This document shows positions 51,298 to 59,598 of a DNA stretch of 64,000 bases, one piece after another. The DNA comes from Gemmatimonas sp. UBA7669. GTDB lineage: Bacteria; Gemmatimonadota; Gemmatimonadetes; Gemmatimonadales; Gemmatimonadaceae. Positions within the stretch are counted from its first letter, which is position 1. Every line of letters begins with the position of its first letter. The notes beneath the pieces are model-generated. The model worked only from the letters and a program-made list of their open reading frames with translations, was not told the origin of the DNA and ran no database searches. A program made the translations under genes and the position numbers. The stretch lies in NCBI RefSeq assembly GCF_002483225.1, contig NZ_DLHL01000006.1:41584-105583 (forward strand). The letters are read 5' to 3'.

Positions 51298-52862
51298 GTC
51301 TCATTCTGCGTCTGGCGTTGGCTTCGCTCAAGAGCCGCAAGCTCACCACCGGACTGACAGTGGCGTCCATTGCGCTCAGCGTGACGCTGCTGGTGGGCAT
51401 TGAGACCGTGCGCGCCGGTGTGCGCGAGAGTTTTGCCGGCACCATTCGTGGTGTCGATCTCATCGTGGGCGCGCGCGGTGGCACGCTGCAGATTCTACTG
51501 AGTTCCGTGTTTGGCATCGGGTCGCCGGCGGGCAGTGTGAAGCTGTCCACCATGCAGCGCTGGGCCGAACATCCGGCAGTGAAGTGGGTGGTGCCGTACT
51601 CGTTGGGTGACAGTCATCGTGGGTTCCGCGTGATTGGCACCACGCCCGAGTTCTTCGAGCGCTACCGCTATCGGCAGAATGCATCGCTGACGTTCACGGC
51701 CGGCGGACCGGCGGTGGGTGACACGGACGTCGTGATCGGCTACGACGTGGCGCAGCGCCTTGGCTATGCAGTGGGCACGCCCGTGGTGGTCGTACATGGA
51801 CTGCAGGACATCGGGACGTCCAGCCATGAAGCGCATCCCTTCAAGGTCGTCGGCATTCTCGCGCGTACGTTCACGCCCATCGATCGCAGTGTCTACGTGA
51901 CGCTGGAGGGGATCGAGGCGATGCACGAGGAGGGTGAACAGCAAACGGCGGCAGCCGGGACGGCAGAAGCCATTGAGCCGGGAGCCAAGGGGGCAGGAGC
52001 CGAGGGGGCAGGAGCCGAGGGGGCAGGAGCAAAGGGCGGAGAAACGGTAGCGGCGACGTCGGCAAAGACACCGGCGTCAACGGTGATGCCGGGCGCAGAA
52101 CCGCCGCCGGGCACGCCCATGGTCATGCCGGGTGCGGAGCCACCGCCGGGCACGCCCATGGTCATGCCGGGGGCGCAGCCGCCAGCGGGTACGCCGCTCG
52201 TAATGCCGGGGGCGGAGGCGCCGCCTGAGGTCAGGCAGGCGCCGCGTCCTGCGCCCAAGCCGAAGCCAGTGGCAGCCGACACCGCCAAGGAAGAGCACGA
52301 CCACGGCGATGATCAGATCACCGCATTCTTTGTCGGCACCAAGAACCGTTTCGAAGCGCTGATGCTGCAACGCGAGATGAACACCGATCTCGTCGAGCCG
52401 CTCACCGCGCTCATCCCCGGTGTCGCGCTTGGGGAGCTCTGGCAGAACATCGGCAACGCCGAGGTGGGCCTGCGCATCATCGCGATGTTCGCGGTGGCCA
52501 TCAGCATCACTGGCATGCTGGTGTCGCTCTACTCGTCGCTCGAGGCACGCCGCCGGGAGATGGCCATTCTGCGAGCCATCGGTGCGGGCCCGCGCACCAT
52601 TCTTTCGCTGCTGGTGCTCGAGAGCACGCTGCTGGCCTTCCTCGGCTGCGTGATTGGTGTGGCCCTCGTGTACGCCGGCCTCGCGCTGGCGCAGGGGCCC
52701 GTTGAGCAGCGCTTCGGTCTGCATCTCGCGCTGCGCGCGCTGGGCAGCACCGAGTACCTCTACCTCGGTATCGTCATGGGCGCGGGCATGCTCATTGGCT
52801 TCGTGCCGGCGTGGAAGGCCTACCGCACCTCGCTCGTCGACGGACTCTCGCCGCGGCAGTGA
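51294..52862 (+). CDS. FtsX/MacB-like permease with low-complexity insert
   Basis: A 522-residue inner-membrane protein: first helix at residues 18-40, a large periplasmic region (about 45-370), then three helices of the FtsX domain (IIAMFAVAISITGMLVSLYSSLEARRREMAILRAIGAGPRTI; LLVLESTLLAFLGCVIGVALVYAGLA; YLYLGIVMGAGMLIGFVPAWKAYR). Between about residues 213 and 340 is a disordered insert: a family A-like fragment, four AGAEG-type units (15 bp) and three VMPGAEPPPGTPM units (39 bp), then a short His/Asp-rich EEHDHGDDQ. Family relatives often have longer His-rich loops here. Works with the ATPase before it. Confidence 0.88.
   Translation: MSLILRLALASLKSRKLTTGLTVASIALSVTLLVGIETVRAGVRESFAGTIRGVDLIVGARGGTLQILLSSVFGIGSPAGSVKLSTMQRWAEHPAVKWVVPYSLGDSHRGFRVIGTTPEFFERYRYRQNASLTFTAGGPAVGDTDVVIGYDVAQRLGYAVGTPVVVVHGLQDIGTSSHEAHPFKVVGILARTFTPIDRSVYVTLEGIEAMHEEGEQQTAAAGTAEAIEPGAKGAGAEGAGAEGAGAKGGETVAATSAKTPASTVMPGAEPPPGTPMVMPGAEPPPGTPMVMPGAQPPAGTPLVMPGAEAPPEVRQAPRPAPKPKPVAADTAKEEHDHGDDQITAFFVGTKNRFEALMLQREMNTDLVEPLTALIPGVALGELWQNIGNAEVGLRIIAMFAVAISITGMLVSLYSSLEARRREMAILRAIGAGPRTILSLLVLESTLLAFLGCVIGVALVYAGLALAQGPVEQRFGLHLALRALGSTEYLYLGIVMGAGMLIGFVPAWKAYRTSLVDGLSPRQ
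51935..51975 (+). repeat. Family A-like fragment in the permease gene
   Basis: GTGAACAGCAAACGGCGGCA followed by GCCGGGACGGCAGAAGCC resembles the left arm of the intergenic family A palindromes (GAACAGCAAACxGCGATAGCC then GGCAGAAGCC). It lies in frame in the permease gene, at the start of the low-complexity insert. The similarity is short. Confidence 0.45.
51981..52202 (+). repeat. 15 bp and 39 bp in-frame coding tandem repeats
   Basis: Four 15 bp units (GGAGCCGAGGGGGCA with variants, 51981-52040) are followed by three 39 bp units (52086-52202), each starting ATGCCGGG and encoding MPGAEPPPGTPMV-like peptides. Every unit length is a multiple of three, so the reading frame is kept. Confidence 0.85.
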
Positions 52863-52957
52863 CGCGCGACAGCGCGGCGAGGATGATCCAGGTCATGTGC
52901 CATCGGTTCACTTGCTAGTTGATCCACCGTAGTCGTCCCATCCACCCAACGCTCCCC

Positions 52958-54589
52958 ATGAACAAGTCGCTTGCCACGCTGCTGGCACTCACCGCGCTCT
53001 CGTCACCGCTCGCTGCGCAGCCGCGCCGAGGCGGACCGCCGGTGCAGCCCAATCCGCAGGCCCTGCCCATGAATCCCCTCCCGGACTACGTGCGCAAGGA
53101 TGCGCCCACCAATCCGGCGATCCTCAAGATCTGGGAAGAGGGCATGCAGCGTTCGCAGGCGGCAAAGTTTGCGCAGCAGCTCATGGACTCGGTCGGCCCG
53201 CGTCTCACTGGCTCGCCGGGCATGAATCGCGGACAGGACTGGCTGTTGGCCACGTACAAGCAGCTCGGCGTGACCGCGCGAAAGGAGCGCTACGGCACCT
53301 GGAACTCGTGGGGACGTGGCGCCGCGTTTGCGCAACTCACCGCGCCGCGCGTCAAGCCGCTCGAAGCCACCATGCTCTCGTGGAGCGGCAACACCGGCGG
53401 CAAGTGGGTGGAGGGCGAGGTTATCACGCTGCAGCCCTACAGCTCGCCGGAGGAGTTCAAGGCCTGGCTGCCCACGGTGAAGGGCAAGATTGTACTGGCC
53501 AGCGCGCCTCGTCTCACCTGCCGCATGCCGCAGCAGGTCGCAGAGTTTGCCACGCCCGCCTCGGCCGCCGCCCTCGATACGGTGCAGCGTGATCTTGACG
53601 CCACCTATCGGGGTCTGACGCAGCGCGTGCCCACGTTCTACGCCGATGTGAAGGCGGCCGGTGCACTCGCGGTGTTCGAATCGTACTGGTCCAACTATCC
53701 CGGCATCGACAAGATCTTCGGTTCGCCGCGCAACAGCGCACTGCCCACCTTCGATATCGGGTGCGAAGACTACGGCATGCTGTTCCGCCTTGCGCAGAAC
53801 AAGCAGGGTCCCAAGGTCAAGCTCACGGCCGAGTCGGAGTTCCTCGGCGAGCAGCCGGTGTTCAACGTGATCGCCGAGATCAAGGGCTCGGCCAAGCCCG
53901 ATGAGTACGTGGTGCTCTCGGCGCACTTCGACAGCTGGGAAGGCCACAGCGGCGCCACCGACAACGGCACGGGCACCGTGACCATGCTCGAGGCGCTTCG
54001 CATTCTCAAGACGGTGCTGCCGAATCCGTCACGCACGATTCTCGTGGGCCACTGGAGTGGCGAAGAGCAGGGCCTCAACGGCTCGGGCGCCTTCGCGGCC
54101 GATCATCCGGAAGTGGTGAAGGGGCTGCAGTTCCTCTTCAATCAGGACAATGGCACGGGCCGCGTGGTGAACACGGGGCCGAGCATTCTGCCGGAGAACG
54201 GCCCGCGCCTCGCGCAGTACATGGCGGAGATGCCGTCGCAGCTCACGCAGTATCTGCGGCTGTCGGGCCCGAGTGGGGTGGGCGGTGGCTCCGATCACGC
54301 CAGCTTCCTCTGCCACGGAGCGCCGGCCGCCAGTCTCGGTGCGCTGTCCTGGGACTACAGTCTCACCACCTGGCACACCAATCGCGATTCGTTCGACAAG
54401 GTCATGCAGGATGACCTCAAGCACAACGCGACGCTGACCGCAATGTTCGCGTACCTGGCCAGCGAAGATCCGCAGCCCAGCTCGCGCACGCTGCTCAATC
54501 CGCTGCCGCCGAGCGCGCCGAACGGTCCGCCGATTTCGATTCCCAACTGCGGGCGGCCGCAGCGCGAGTCGGCGGGGTACCGGCGGTAA
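52958..54589 (+). CDS. Secreted M28-family metallopeptidase
   Basis: A 543-residue protein with a signal peptide (LATLLALTALSSPLAAQ). It has a PA-like inserted region (about 130-270) and a zinc peptidase domain. Ligands by family pattern: His in VVLSAHFDSWEGH, bridging Asp in ATDNGTG, catalytic Glu-Glu in GHWSGEEQG, Asp in FNQDNGTG and His in TTWHTNRDSFD. M28 enzymes are aminopeptidases or carboxypeptidases of the periplasm or outside. ATG 52958 fits the signal peptide; the preceding 95 bp to the permease gene hold no recognised signal. Family E hairpin begins 5 bp after its stop. Confidence 0.9.
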   Translation: MNKSLATLLALTALSSPLAAQPRRGGPPVQPNPQALPMNPLPDYVRKDAPTNPAILKIWEEGMQRSQAAKFAQQLMDSVGPRLTGSPGMNRGQDWLLATYKQLGVTARKERYGTWNSWGRGAAFAQLTAPRVKPLEATMLSWSGNTGGKWVEGEVITLQPYSSPEEFKAWLPTVKGKIVLASAPRLTCRMPQQVAEFATPASAAALDTVQRDLDATYRGLTQRVPTFYADVKAAGALAVFESYWSNYPGIDKIFGSPRNSALPTFDIGCEDYGMLFRLAQNKQGPKVKLTAESEFLGEQPVFNVIAEIKGSAKPDEYVVLSAHFDSWEGHSGATDNGTGTVTMLEALRILKTVLPNPSRTILVGHWSGEEQGLNGSGAFAADHPEVVKGLQFLFNQDNGTGRVVNTGPSILPENGPRLAQYMAEMPSQLTQYLRLSGPSGVGGGSDHASFLCHGAPAASLGALSWDYSLTTWHTNRDSFDKVMQDDLKHNATLTAMFAYLASEDPQPSSRTLLNPLPPSAPNGPPISIPNCGRPQRESAGYRR

Positions 54590-54593
54590 CGGG

Positions 54594-54716
54594 AAAACCC
54601 AAAACTCACAACTTCAACTCAAAGCTCAAAGCTGACCTAATCTGGCGGCGCTGATATGCGCGCCGCAGGCATCCGTCAGCTTTGAGCTTTGAGTTCAAGT
54701 TTTGAGTTTTGGGTTT
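54594..54716. repeat. Family E inverted repeat, possible bidirectional terminator
   Basis: AT-rich 42 bp arms (AAACCCAAAACTCACAACTT... and its near-complement ending ...TTGAGTTTTGGGTTT) flank a 38-base loop that itself contains a GCGGCG...CGCCGC hairpin. It fills the gap between the convergent M28 peptidase and ruvA stop codons exactly. The arms differ sharply in base composition from the GC-rich genes around them. Confidence 0.85.
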
Positions 54717-54719
54717 GTT

Positions 54720-55322
54720 CTACTTCCCCGTCAGCATCCCCAGCGCCGCCCTCACAATCGCGCTCACCTCGCGTGCGCTGCCGGCCTCCATGACCGCGCG
54801 CACCGCACGGTCGGCCTCGGCCTGATTGTAGCCCAGCGCCACCAGTGCGCGCACACTGTCATCGCTGACGGCTGACCCGCCGCCCACGCCACCCGCCTGT
54901 GTCGGCGCCGAGCCGATGCTGTCCATCTTGTCGGCCAGGTCGAGAATGATCTGCTCGGCCTTCTTGCGGCCCACGCGCGGCACACGCATGAGCGTCGTGA
55001 TGTCCTTGTCGCGCAGCGCACGCACCACACGATCCGGCGTGAGGGCCGAGAGAATGCCGAGTGCCAGCGCCGGCCCCACGCCCTTGGCCACCAGCAGCTT
55101 CTGAAACACCGCCCGCTCGTAGGGCTGCAGAAAGCCGTAGAGGTGCCAGGCATCTTCGCGCACGACCAGGTGGGTGTGCAGCGTGATGGGGCCGTTGTCG
55201 CGCGGCAAGGCTTCGAACACCCCGAGCGGAATGAGACACTCGTAGGCCACGCCGCCCGCGGTGAGCAGTTCCACGCGTTCGAGCTCACGGTGAACAATGG
55301 TGCCGGTAACCTGGGCAATCAT
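54720..55322 (-). CDS. ruvA: Holliday junction DNA-binding subunit RuvA
   Basis: A 200-residue protein that binds four-way junctions and loads RuvB. It has the N-terminal OB-fold (MIAQVTGTIVHRELERVELLTAGGVAYEC), the two helix-hairpin-helix motifs (LLVAKGVGPALALGILSAL; LMRVPRVGRKKAEQIILDLADK) and the C-terminal RuvB-contact domain (DSVRALVALGYNQAEADRAVRAV). The ATG overlaps the ruvC stop. Order is yebC-ruvC-ruvA. Confidence 0.95.
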   Translation of the reverse strand: MIAQVTGTIVHRELERVELLTAGGVAYECLIPLGVFEALPRDNGPITLHTHLVVREDAWHLYGFLQPYERAVFQKLLVAKGVGPALALGILSALTPDRVVRALRDKDITTLMRVPRVGRKKAEQIILDLADKMDSIGSAPTQAGGVGGGSAVSDDSVRALVALGYNQAEADRAVRAVMEAGSAREVSAIVRAALGMLTGK

Positions 55323-55906
55323 GCGCGACGTTTGGCAGCAAGTGAGGCGAGCGACGGCAGCGTCGGCATCGCGGGGCGGGGAAGCGAGGACTGCAGGCAG
55401 GCGCAGAGTGCGGCCGCCACACCATCGGCGGCGTCAGCGGGCTGCGGGGCGGCCTTGAGTTTCAGCAAGCGCGCCACCATGAACTGCACCTGCTCCTTGG
55501 TGGCACTGCCGCGGCCGGTGATGGCCTTCTTGATCTCGGCCGGCGGATACTCGTGAATGGTCAGCGCGGCTTGTTGCGCCGCCAGCAGAATCACACCGCG
55601 CGCATGCCCGAGCACGATGGTGGTGCGCACATTGCGCGCGTAGAACACATCTTCGATGGCCAGCGTGTCGGGGCGATGCCGTTCAATGACCTCGCGCACG
55701 CCCTCGTGAATGTCGTGCAGTCGATTGGGCAGCGGTTCACGCGCCGCGGTGCGCAGCACCCCGCATTCCACCAGGGTTGGTGTGCGCCCGTCGAAGGCCA
55801 CCACCCCGTAGCCGGTCACGGCGGTGCCCGGGTCGATGCCGAGCACCAACGACGGTCGACCGACCACCGGACGACCGTGGCTCGGCCGACCGGCCACGTG
55901 GGTCAC
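55319..55906 (-). CDS. ruvC: Holliday junction resolvase RuvC
   Basis: A 195-residue nuclease with the four acidic catalytic positions: Asp in LVLGIDPGTAVTGYGVV, Glu in LAIEDVFYARNVRTTIVLGHARGV, and the C-terminal acidic pair near DAADGVAAALCACL. GTG at 55906 overlaps the yebC stop (GTGA), and this choice keeps an N-terminal extension of about 17 residues rich in Gly, Arg and Pro; the enzyme core starts at LVLGIDPG, so a later start is also possible. It cleaves junctions processed by RuvAB. Confidence 0.93.
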   Translation of the reverse strand: MTHVAGRPSHGRPVVGRPSLVLGIDPGTAVTGYGVVAFDGRTPTLVECGVLRTAAREPLPNRLHDIHEGVREVIERHRPDTLAIEDVFYARNVRTTIVLGHARGVILLAAQQAALTIHEYPPAEIKKAITGRGSATKEQVQFMVARLLKLKAAPQPADAADGVAAALCACLQSSLPRPAMPTLPSLASLAAKRRA

Positions 55907-56646
55907 GCGCCGGCCATGGCGCTTTCGTCCATCTCGAAGTTGGCGTCGACCTTCTGCACGTCGTCCAGTTCTTCGAGTGCCTCGAGCAGCTTGAGCAGGT
56001 TGGTGGCGTTGTCGCCTTCCACCTTCACGGTGTTCTTGGGCACCCACGCCAGTTCCGCGTCGTCGATGGTGTACTTCTTCGACTCGAGCCCTTCCTTCAC
56101 CGCGTGCAGCGACGCGGGCTCGGTGGTGATCACGAACACCTCGCCTTCGTTCGACACATCATCAGCGCCGGCTTCCAGCGCCGCTTCGATGAGCGCGTCC
56201 TCATTCACGCCGTCGGCGGGCACGGTCATCTGCCCCTTGCGGTCGAACATGAAGGCGACCGAGTTGGACGTGCCCATGTTGCCGCCGTTGCGCGAGAGCT
56301 TGTGCCGCACATCGGCCACGGTGCGCGTGGGATTGTCGGTGACGGCCTGAATCATGATGGCCACGCCGCCCGGTCCATACGCTTCGTAGAGCACTTCAGT
56401 GTAGTCTGCGCCCTCGAGCTCGCCGGTGCCCTTCTTGATGGCGCGCTCGATGTTGTCCTTGGGCATCGAGACCGCCTTGGCGTTGTCGATGGCGGTGCGG
56501 AGGCGCGGATTGCCGCCGGGGTCACCGCCGCCAAGCTTGGCGGCCATGGTGATTTCGCGGATGTGACGCGTGAACAGCGAACTCCGCTTCTTGTCGGTCG
56601 CGGCCTTCGCCCGCTTGATCGTTTTCCATTTGCTATGGCCAGCCAT
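55903..56646 (-). CDS. yebC: YebC/PmpR-family protein
   Basis: A 247-residue protein with the N-terminal YebC signature MAGHSKWKTIKRAKAATDKKR and LRTAIDNAKAVSMPKDNIERAIKKGTG. Members were described as transcription regulators and more recently as factors that ease ribosome stalling at proline-rich sequences. It is the first gene before ruvC-ruvA, a very common neighbourhood. Length matches the family (about 245). Confidence 0.96.
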   Translation of the reverse strand: MAGHSKWKTIKRAKAATDKKRSSLFTRHIREITMAAKLGGGDPGGNPRLRTAIDNAKAVSMPKDNIERAIKKGTGELEGADYTEVLYEAYGPGGVAIMIQAVTDNPTRTVADVRHKLSRNGGNMGTSNSVAFMFDRKGQMTVPADGVNEDALIEAALEAGADDVSNEGEVFVITTEPASLHAVKEGLESKKYTIDDAELAWVPKNTVKVEGDNATNLLKLLEALEELDDVQKVDANFEMDESAMAGA

Positions 56647-56727
56647 GCGATCCTCTTGCAGGGGTACGCGCGGAATGTATCAAGGGGGCTGGGGGCAGTG
56701 CTACCGCCGTGGCTGTTCCTGCCCGGA

Positions 56728-57615
56728 CTAGCCGTCGAGCACATCCTCGAAGCGCACAAACCGCCCCTCGAAGTACAGATCCACGTAGCCCCGCGCCCCG
56801 TCCCGCTGCTTGAGTACCGCCAGTTCCGCCGCGCCGGCCACCCCGAGGTCGGCCTCGTACAGCTCCTCGCGGTAGAGTCCGAGCACGACATCGGCGTGGG
56901 CACCCACCGCGTCGCGCATGCCGAAATCCGCCAGTCGAGGCCGTAGGTCGCGCCGTGTGCGATCCAGCGCGCCCAGATGTGTGGTCAGCAGCACGACGAC
57001 CTGTCGCTTGAGCGCCAGCCGCTTGAACTCGAGCACCGCCTGTGCGAGTGCGTCGTCCAGGCCTCCTGAGCCATGCACAAAACCGCTCAGGGCATCCACC
57101 ACCACGAGCGCTGTGCCGGGGCTCGCATCGAGCGCCGTGGCCACGTCGTCTACCCGACCGCTGCACACCGTCTCCACCACCGGCACGCGATCACGCAGAG
57201 CGAGGGCCGCCGCAGCCAGGCGCACGTGTTCCTCCTCAGACACGGCACCAAGCCGCAGCAAGTCGAGCGGCACCCGGGCCTCGGCGGCCAGGAGGCGTTC
57301 GTGAATTCGCGACGGCAACTGCTCGGAGCTCACCAGCAGCGCGCGGCCAAGTCGCCCGGTGGGCCCGAGGGCGGCCCGCTGCGCAATGGCCAGTGCCAGC
57401 GCGCTGCAGCCCGCCGCATGATCGCCGCCCAGCACCACGAGATCACCGCGGCGAAATCCGCCGCCCAGCGCCCGGTCCAGCGTCCGAAAGCCGCTCGGGA
57501 CCAGGTCGTCTGCGAGCTGCAGGCCGGCGTGGGCCGGTGAGGACTCGCCCGCATCCATGCGCGCCGCCAACTGCGACACCAACCGGGTAAGCGGCGAGAT
57601 GTCGCTGTCGTGCAT
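56728..57615 (-). CDS. DnaB/RecA-like protein with degenerate P-loop
   Basis: A 295-residue protein resembling the DnaB C-terminal (RecA-fold) domain: SGFRTLDRALGGGFRRGDLVVLGG, ALLVSSEQLPSRIHERLLA, walker-B-like TALVVVDALSG, VVVLLTTHLGALDRT, GMRDAVGAHADVVLGLYREELYE, and a final VYFEGRFVRFED. The P-loop position reads GGDHAAGCSALAL where DnaB has GxxxxGKT, so the catalytic lysine is replaced by cysteine (TGC). It may bind nucleotide weakly or act structurally. The ATG overlaps the stop of the 130-residue gene upstream by one base. Not the replicative DnaB. Confidence 0.75.
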   Translation of the reverse strand: MHDSDISPLTRLVSQLAARMDAGESSPAHAGLQLADDLVPSGFRTLDRALGGGFRRGDLVVLGGDHAAGCSALALAIAQRAALGPTGRLGRALLVSSEQLPSRIHERLLAAEARVPLDLLRLGAVSEEEHVRLAAAALALRDRVPVVETVCSGRVDDVATALDASPGTALVVVDALSGFVHGSGGLDDALAQAVLEFKRLALKRQVVVLLTTHLGALDRTRRDLRPRLADFGMRDAVGAHADVVLGLYREELYEADLGVAGAAELAVLKQRDGARGYVDLYFEGRFVRFEDVLDG

Positions 57616-58007
57616 CACGACACCGCCGCCAGTTGTCGCGCCAGCTTCTCCAGCTCCTGCACCGCCGCCCCGTCGAGATAGGAATTGACGGCGGCAATGA
57701 GCGAACGCAGCGCGCCGGCCGTCGCCAGCGGAGAGGTTGCGGTGGCGTCGAGGCAGCGGGCAAAGGGCACCCGGGTGGGCGCCGGCAGCGCAAGGGAGGC
57801 CAGCCAAACCTTGGCCGCCGCCGCACGCGTGGCACGATCGGCCGGTGCCAGGCCTTCGTCGGGTAACACACCCTGCGCCAGCCTGGCCACCAGCAGCGCG
57901 GCCAGGGCCACCTCGCGCCCGCCGCCGAGCGGCAGGCGGCCCGTCAGCGATGCCAGTGCGGGCAGGGGAAAACGCAGGGAATCGAGAGCGTAGGGGAGTC
58001 GTTGCAC
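57615..58007 (-). CDS. Hypothetical Ala/Leu-rich protein, partner of DnaB-like gene
   Basis: A 130-residue protein, almost entirely helical, rich in Ala, Leu and Arg (VALAALLVARLAQGVLPDEG; LATAGALRSLIAAVNSYLDG; VQELEKLARQLAAVS). No signal peptide or known domain is recognised. Its stop and the DnaB-like start share TGATG, so the two are translationally coupled and may form a complex. It is divergent from porX across 34 bp that contain a 15 bp palindrome. Confidence 0.72.
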   Translation of the reverse strand: MQRLPYALDSLRFPLPALASLTGRLPLGGGREVALAALLVARLAQGVLPDEGLAPADRATRAAAAKVWLASLALPAPTRVPFARCLDATATSPLATAGALRSLIAAVNSYLDGAAVQELEKLARQLAAVS

Positions 58008-58017
58008 GGCACAAACC

Positions 58018-58032
58018 TACCACGCCGTGGTA
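58018..58032. promoter_or_regulatory. 15 bp palindrome between porX and the divergent gene pair
   Basis: TACCACGCCGTGGTA is a perfect 7-1-7 palindrome placed in the 34 bp between the two divergent start codons. It is 9 bp from the porX ATG, where a bound protein would affect both directions. No known consensus is recognised. Confidence 0.5.
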
Positions 58033-58041
58033 ACTTTCGGG

Positions 58042-59592
58042 ATGAAGACGATTCTGTGGGTGGACGACGAGGCGGAGCTGCTCGAGCCGCATCGCCTCTT
58101 GCTGGGAGACAAGGGCTACGAGGTGCAAACGGCCACCAACGCCGATGACGCCCTCGAATTGCTCCGTCGCCACCCCTTCGATCTGGTCCTGCTGGACGAG
58201 CAGATGCCCGGTACCCGCGGGCTTGATGCCTACAAGGACATCCGCGAACTCGCGCCGGCTCTGCCCGTGGTCATGGTCACCAAGAGCGAAGAGGACGCGA
58301 CGCTCAAGGAAGCCATCGGTGCCAACATCCGCGACTATCTCGTCAAACCGGTGACGCCGCGGCAGGTGCTGTCGGTCATCACCAAGATTCTCGACGGCCC
58401 GCTCATCCGCTCGCAGGCATTGGCTCGTGCCTTCGTGGAGCGCTTCCGCGCCATTGAGACCGAGCGCTATGCGGGGCTCGACTGGCGTGGCTGGATCGAG
58501 CGCTTCTCCGAACTCATGCAGTGGGACGTGGACCTCGCGGAAGCGGGAGAGCTGGGCCTGCACGAGTCGCTGCGTGGCCTCTATCCCGACATGCACCGCG
58601 AGTTCGCGACCTACATGCGCAGCGAGTATCCGCGCTGGCTGCGCGACGAGGAAGGCGATCGGCCGCCGCTCTCGGTGGACGTGTTCGGCGAGTTCGTGCT
58701 GCCGGTACTCTCGCGCGATCGCAAGGTCATCTTCGTCATCATCGATTGCCTGCGCCTCGATCAGTGGCGCGTGCTCGAGCCGCTGCTGGCGCCGTGGTTC
58801 GAGGTGGAGACCTCGCACTACTTCTCCATTCTGCCCACGGCCACACCCTACGCACGTAACGCGCTGTTCTCCGGCCTCTTCCCGGGCGAGATTGCCGCGC
58901 GCCATCCCGACTGGTGGGGTGAGCGAGACGACGAGGCGCTCAATGCGCACGAAAAGGACTTGCTGGTGGCGCAGCTGGCCGCACTGCAACATCCGGTGCC
59001 GGTGCGCTATCAGAAGCTCACGTCGGCCTCCGACAGCGACGACCTCGAACGGCATCTGCCGGCGGCCATTGCCGGCGACGGCGTGCATGCCTTCGTGTTC
59101 AACTTCGTCGACATGCTCACGCACGGCCGCTCGGAGTCGATGATTCTCTTCGAGGTGGCGCGTGACGAGATCGCGCTGCGTGCGCTCACGCGGCAGTGGT
59201 TCGAACGCTCGGCGCTCTTCTCGCTCCTCAAGGAAGCATCGCGTCGCAACGTTGCGGTGGTCGTGACCAGCGATCACGGTGCGCTGCACTGCAACACGCC
59301 GGCCACAGTGTTTGCCAAGCGCGACGCCACGGCCAACCTGCGCTACAAATTCGGCGAAGACATCCGTGCCGAGCGCCCCGAGCAGGCGCTGTTGTTCAGC
59401 AATCCCGACGACCTGCGTCTGCCGCATCGCTCGCCGGGCACCAACACGCTGCTGGCTGCCGGCGACACGTTCTTTGTGTATCCCACCAAGCTGCGCGAGT
59501 ATCAGGGCCGGTACCGCGGGTCCTTCCTGCATGGCGGCGTGTCACCGGAGGAATGCATCCTGCCGGTGTCCCTGCTCACGCCCAAGCGCTGA
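58042..59592 (+). CDS. porX: PorX-like response regulator with alkaline-phosphatase-fold domain
   Basis: A 516-residue protein: an N-terminal receiver (acidic pair at 8-9, phospho-acceptor Asp52, Thr80, Lys102), a helical linker (about 120-200) and a C-terminal PglZ/alkaline-phosphatase-superfamily domain. Metal and catalytic segments include VIFVIIDCLRLDQWR, SILPTATPYARNALFSGL with the nucleophile-position Thr, HAFVFNFVDMLTHGR and VVVTSDHGALHC. This is the layout of PorX, which controls type 9 secretion in Bacteroidota and has metal-dependent phosphodiesterase activity. No type 9 gene is in this window. Start ATG 58042 was chosen at the receiver. Confidence 0.88.
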   Translation: MKTILWVDDEAELLEPHRLLLGDKGYEVQTATNADDALELLRRHPFDLVLLDEQMPGTRGLDAYKDIRELAPALPVVMVTKSEEDATLKEAIGANIRDYLVKPVTPRQVLSVITKILDGPLIRSQALARAFVERFRAIETERYAGLDWRGWIERFSELMQWDVDLAEAGELGLHESLRGLYPDMHREFATYMRSEYPRWLRDEEGDRPPLSVDVFGEFVLPVLSRDRKVIFVIIDCLRLDQWRVLEPLLAPWFEVETSHYFSILPTATPYARNALFSGLFPGEIAARHPDWWGERDDEALNAHEKDLLVAQLAALQHPVPVRYQKLTSASDSDDLERHLPAAIAGDGVHAFVFNFVDMLTHGRSESMILFEVARDEIALRALTRQWFERSALFSLLKEASRRNVAVVVTSDHGALHCNTPATVFAKRDATANLRYKFGEDIRAERPEQALLFSNPDDLRLPHRSPGTNTLLAAGDTFFVYPTKLREYQGRYRGSFLHGGVSPEECILPVSLLTPKR

Positions 59593-59598
59593 GGCGAC

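Noticed and set aside
52863..52957. tRNA or small RNA gene in the gap before the M28 peptidase
   Set aside because: No cloverleaf or terminator pattern could be found; no tRNA or rRNA was recognised anywhere in the window.
57616..59532. N-terminal half of a 934-codon minus frame joined to the DnaB-like gene
   Set aside because: It runs antisense to porX, and the DnaB-like protein begins at a coupled ATG (57615) after another gene's stop.
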